Below the pieces are notes generated by a model. The model did not search any database, was not told the origin of the DNA, and was given only the letters and a program-made list of their open reading frames with translations. The translations under genes and the position numbers were made by a program. A DNA stretch of 64,000 nt, taken from positions 10,974,833-11,038,832 of the forward strand of contig NC_039513.1 of assembly GCF_003672135.1 (NCBI RefSeq), given 5' to 3'. How positions within the stretch are numbered: the stretch's first letter is position 1; every line of letters starts with the position of its first letter. This document shows, one piece after another, positions 60,512-64,000 of the stretch. This DNA comes from Ooceraea biroi. Lineage: Eukaryota; Arthropoda; Insecta; Hymenoptera; Formicidae.

Positions 60512-63500
60512 GATTCAAATCAGAGTATTCAATGCTACTCTCTGATAACAATGTTTTAATACTGTAACGTAAACAATTGTTTCTGGTTATGTCGTGCATA
60601 AGAGCTGCAAAATAAGGTAGAAAGGAAACGCGAGAGAAATGCGTCCCCCGTTGCACAGCTGCGCTCCCTAGTTGATACGTTGGTTCACTTGATCGCAGAC
60701 ATTTCTCTCATCATCAATGATTTATCAAAATTGCACCCGTCTTCGAACGGTCTCACGAAGAAAAACAAAAAGGATCGCATCCAACATCGATAATATTCTA
60801 TTCGAAGAACGCATTAAATTTATGACTTTACTAATGTATCGTAAATCACTCGTAGGTATTACCGTGGTCATACCGTGGCAAGTTATTAAGAAATTGAAAA
60901 TACTAATTTGTACGTAGACACGTTCTGTAATTTTCCGTTTCTTTATCGTGCATCTCTTAATGTGCGACACAGACGTAAAATCCACGTCTGCCTCGAGACA
61001 CACGTACTACGTAGAACGCGTTAAGATACACCGCAATACACGCGATAAGCGTTGCGCTATCGCGTAGCATGTGGCTCGCTCGCGATTGGCGCTCCCGAAC
61101 GTCGTTCGAACGTGCGGAACAAAAAGCAAACGAGGCTGGGAGACCGCGTCATTCCGAGCACTGCCGCTCGTCGTTTACGTGGAGTCGCCGGAGCCGAGAG
61201 ATAATTTCCCGTTTCTTTTTTCCTTTTTAATATCCTTTCGTTCTTCCGTTAGTGGCCCGCGAGAAGAAACGCATCTGGTGTTCACCTTCGCTGCTGACGA
61301 AGGGTGTGCGTGTAAAAAAAGCGTTTCTAGGCCACGACCGATATACCGATATACCCGCCCACTCACTTGTCCCTCTCAATCTGACGTAGATCGCTGAAGA
61401 AGTTGCAAGCTCGTTCCTCGTAGGGAAGTACGTGCGCGTAAATAAATATAACTTGGTGCGGTCGCGTGACTATAGGCTCGTGCCGGTGATACGATCGGCG
61501 CACGTTGCGTTACGTGCCACACTGGCAGGCGATCTTCGACTTCGCGTCACCTCTGCGAGGTAAACCGGTTCTCCAGACGCAGTCGAACAGCGGAACCACG
61601 AACATGAGCATTAAAAACAAGGTATATATGTCATATCGACCTAGTGCTTTATATCGATACATCGACGGAGTGTTTTCATCAACTGTGCCAATTTTCCAGA
61701 GTTTTCCGTTTAAACAGAACATTTACGTAATCGTGATTAGCTTTGGCACGGTACTTAATTATCATGCTTTAATTGCTTCTCGGGGGAATAAGACTTTAAC
61801 CTTGATGCCTCTTGCTATATTTAACCTGCTCGATTTCTCGGAACAAAGCGCCTTCAACAACATTATCGCTGTTCCTCTCCCTCGAGCTTTCGCGTTCGAT
61901 TCATTATATTTTATTCATATTTTTCACGTGTTGTTTTCCCCTCCCGTTTCCTGCGTGTCTCCATGTAATTAAATAAGTTTCATTGTTGCACCGCATTAAT
62001 CGGTCTTTACGCTACCTTCAGGTTGCAGTGTGCCAACAATAAGAACATGACGAAATACATTTTTCCATTCATATTTTACGTAATTACGTCGCAACTAATG
62101 GAAGCAGAAGTTTCAAAGAATCTTGTTGTCGCGTTACTCCTTATCAATCTTATCGATTGTCGCTTATCTGACGTCTGGTATGTTAAATATTGTCAGTGAC
62201 GCTTCCGTCTTCCTAACGTAACGTTCCTCGTTATAAGCTCGTGAAGATAATGTACTGTAGGCCATAAAAATAGCTTAATGCATGTTTCCAGGCTGCAAAA
62301 CAAATTTGCAAATTGTTTGAAAATGGAACGGAAGAGATCAAATGTAATGTGTTAAAAATGATAATTACTTATTAGAGGAAAATTAATTTTATTATCGATC
62401 CAAGAACGCGAGGATTTATATATAAGCACATCTGATGTTGTTTAGTGTAATGTAACAAAGGGGTGAATATAAAAAGAAGTGCGCAAAATAAAAATTACAT
62501 TTTTGATACTTACCTAAGATGATAACGTATTTTTTTATTGCGGCCCCACTTTTCGATTCACTCGTCCGCTTGCTGAAATCTGCGTAGTTGCATGAATATC
62601 CGGGATAACAGGAAATGCTAGGTAAGTGCAAAGTTCGAAATTTCACGTGATAAATTTCTTGGTAAATAATAATTATCTGCTCGCTCTTGCGGAAAATGTG
62701 CGTGTTTACACTCGAGTGGGAAACGCGGTCAAGGGATTGTACTTGATATTGTGAGCGAGAAAATGACTGCAGTCTTTATAGTCGGTGCACGATTAGGAGG
62801 TACACATCTACGATACTATTTGAATTTCTAAAACTATGCGAGCGCGTTAATATAAATATAATTTATTTTATGGATCTAACTTTATAAAAGATTTATATCA
62901 CATAATTGTGCATTACATAAAGATAATTGATACGAAGCAATCTGAAGAAAATATAGAGATGTATCGATTGCTTATCTAGTGCGAAGCGTTATTATTTTAT
63001 GTTACACATTGCTATTTCTTTGCGTATTCACACTGCTTTGCGAATCCATCTTGTAAACTTATATCCAACTTATGGTGACGGTACTATTTATACATATTCA
63101 ATAGCTTTTTTAGAATTTTATTATTTCAAAATTGCGAATTATAATTTGTATGCTAATTGAGATCCACTGGCTAGTGACGTCACGTGATGTGACGGATGCG
63201 GTTTTTTCCCTAAAGAGCAGATGACATTTCGATCGCTGCTCTATCGTACGGAATTTTTGGCATCAATCTGTTTGTTACTTGTAATTGTCACGAGTTTGGC
63301 TCACCTTCCGTTTGGACGAGCAAACGATTTTGAGAGCCGGATTATATAATTTGCTCTCTTATTACTTAAATTTTCGTCGCATTTCCATTCTCGTCAAAAT
63401 ATCGTGACATTGCTCTTTAGATGGTCTATCGATAGCCGGTGAGAAAAACTGTTCTTTATTCGAGAGCAATTATTTGCACTTACTTTTATGCACACACAAA

Positions 63501-63529
63501 CTCGTACAATGAATACTTTCACACAACAG
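60512..63529. promoter_or_regulatory. Divergent upstream region of ZNHIT2 and choline kinase
   Basis: About 3 kb without a certain coding exon. A CpG- and GC-rich part at about 61000-61620 probably contains the choline kinase promoter and first exon. ATG AGC ATT AAA AAC AAG at 61604-61621, followed by a GTATAT donor, is a candidate first coding exon in the right phase for the exon at 63530. The rest is AT-rich with no recognised feature. Confidence 0.45.
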
Positions 63530-64000
63530 ATGTCGGAGAAAAGTCCCGAGATGAGGGAAACCGCTGCGAGAATTTGTCGGGATTACTTGCACGGTGTCTG
63601 GAAGCACGTTACATCGGAGAACATCATTCTCAAACGCGTCAGGTTTGTAAATTTTTTTCTATCACAACACTCACTCGCGCAACAAACAACTGTGACTGAT
63701 CCAAAGCAAGCTGCGAAACTAGTGAGTGAAATGACAAAGCAGCACATGTATAACGTACAATCATTTTCAGTGGCGGTCTCAGCAATTGGTTGTACAATGT
63801 TGAGTTACCGGAAGAGGCAGTTCCAGTTAGAGGAGAGCCTCGGCAAGTTCTGCTGCGTCTGTACGGACAGGTACACGGGGAGAGGGCATTGGAGGGACTC
63901 ATCACGGAATCCGTCATCTTTACTCTGCTCTCCGAGAGGAGGCTTGGTCCCAAGTTGCACGGGATATTCCCTGGCGGTCGCATAGAGGAGTACATACCCG
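63509..64000 (+). CDS. Choline kinase (choline/ethanolamine kinase family), 5' part, cut by window end
   Basis: ATP-dependent kinase that phosphorylates choline (and often ethanolamine) in the first step of the CDP-choline pathway for phosphatidylcholine. Two exons are visible: up to 63642, then 63771 onwards, joined as AG|T. Visible family motifs are ARICRDYLHGVWKHV, VSGGLSNWLYNVELP (the nucleotide-binding loop), EPRQVLLRLYGQVHGE, ESVIFTLLSERRLGPKLHGI and FPGGRIEEYIP. The catalytic Brenner motif lies beyond the window. The start is uncertain. In-frame ATGs lie at 63488, 63509 and 63530, and a splice acceptor (ACACAACAG) ends at 63529, so the exon may begin at 63530 with a start further upstream (61604). 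The donor after 63642 is GTTTGT. The motifs fit choline kinase slightly better than ethanolamine kinase; that assignment is inference. Confidence 0.92.

Noticed and set aside
62751..62800. Small ATG-to-donor segment (MTAVFIVGAR) as a choline kinase first exon
   Set aside because: Its donor phase does not match the acceptor at 63530.

Overview
The window is animal nuclear DNA, almost certainly from an insect and probably an ant or close hymenopteran. Genes are split by short GT-AG introns, intergenic DNA is AT-rich with simple repeats and small fold-back elements, and the proteins match insect families (painless TRPA channel, gonadal/DGCR6, clathrin light chain). I see no rRNA, tRNA, CRISPR or bacterial-style operon. 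All exon boundaries were placed by eye from splice signals, reading phase and family similarity; the summed exon lengths of every complete gene are divisible by three.

Layout, left to right: COX8 (-), gdl/DGCR6 (+), mitochondrial Lon protease (-), an unrecognised 247-residue protein (+), gamma-tubulin complex component 2 (+), painless TRPA channel (-), a gene-poor 6.3 kb stretch with a perfect-looking fold-back and a tandem duplication, an ODF3/CIMAP-like STPGR-repeat protein built from an array of near-identical exons (+), N-acetylglucosamine-6-phosphate deacetylase (-), clathrin light chain (+), ANKLE2 (-), complex I subunit NDUFS5 (+), CTU2 (-), USP10 (+), MOSMO (-), DBR1 (-), ZNHIT2 (-), and the 5' part of a choline kinase (+) that runs off the right edge.

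The genes do not form one pathway. They are mostly housekeeping: mitochondria (COX8, Lon, NDUFS5), RNA (CTU2 tRNA thiolation, DBR1 lariat debranching, ZNHIT2 snRNP assembly), membrane traffic (clathrin light chain), microtubule nucleation (GCP2), ubiquitin (USP10), lipid and sugar metabolism (choline kinase, AMDHD2), nuclear envelope (ANKLE2), Hedgehog signalling (MOSMO) and sensory transduction (painless). Orientation mostly alternates, so head-to-head pairs share short upstream regions (ANKLE2/NDUFS5 about 0.3 kb, Lon/unknown about 0.75 kb).

The most unusual structure is the ODF3-like gene at 25078-32185. Twelve consecutive 99-nt exons and then three 102-nt exons, all in the same phase, each encode one 33-34 residue repeat, and two exon subtypes alternate. 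Small non-coding structures worth a check are two long fold-backs (21455-21555, 32282-32412), an intronic hairpin in clathrin light chain (37980-38056), and an isolated GC-rich block bounded by splice signals (22338-22667).
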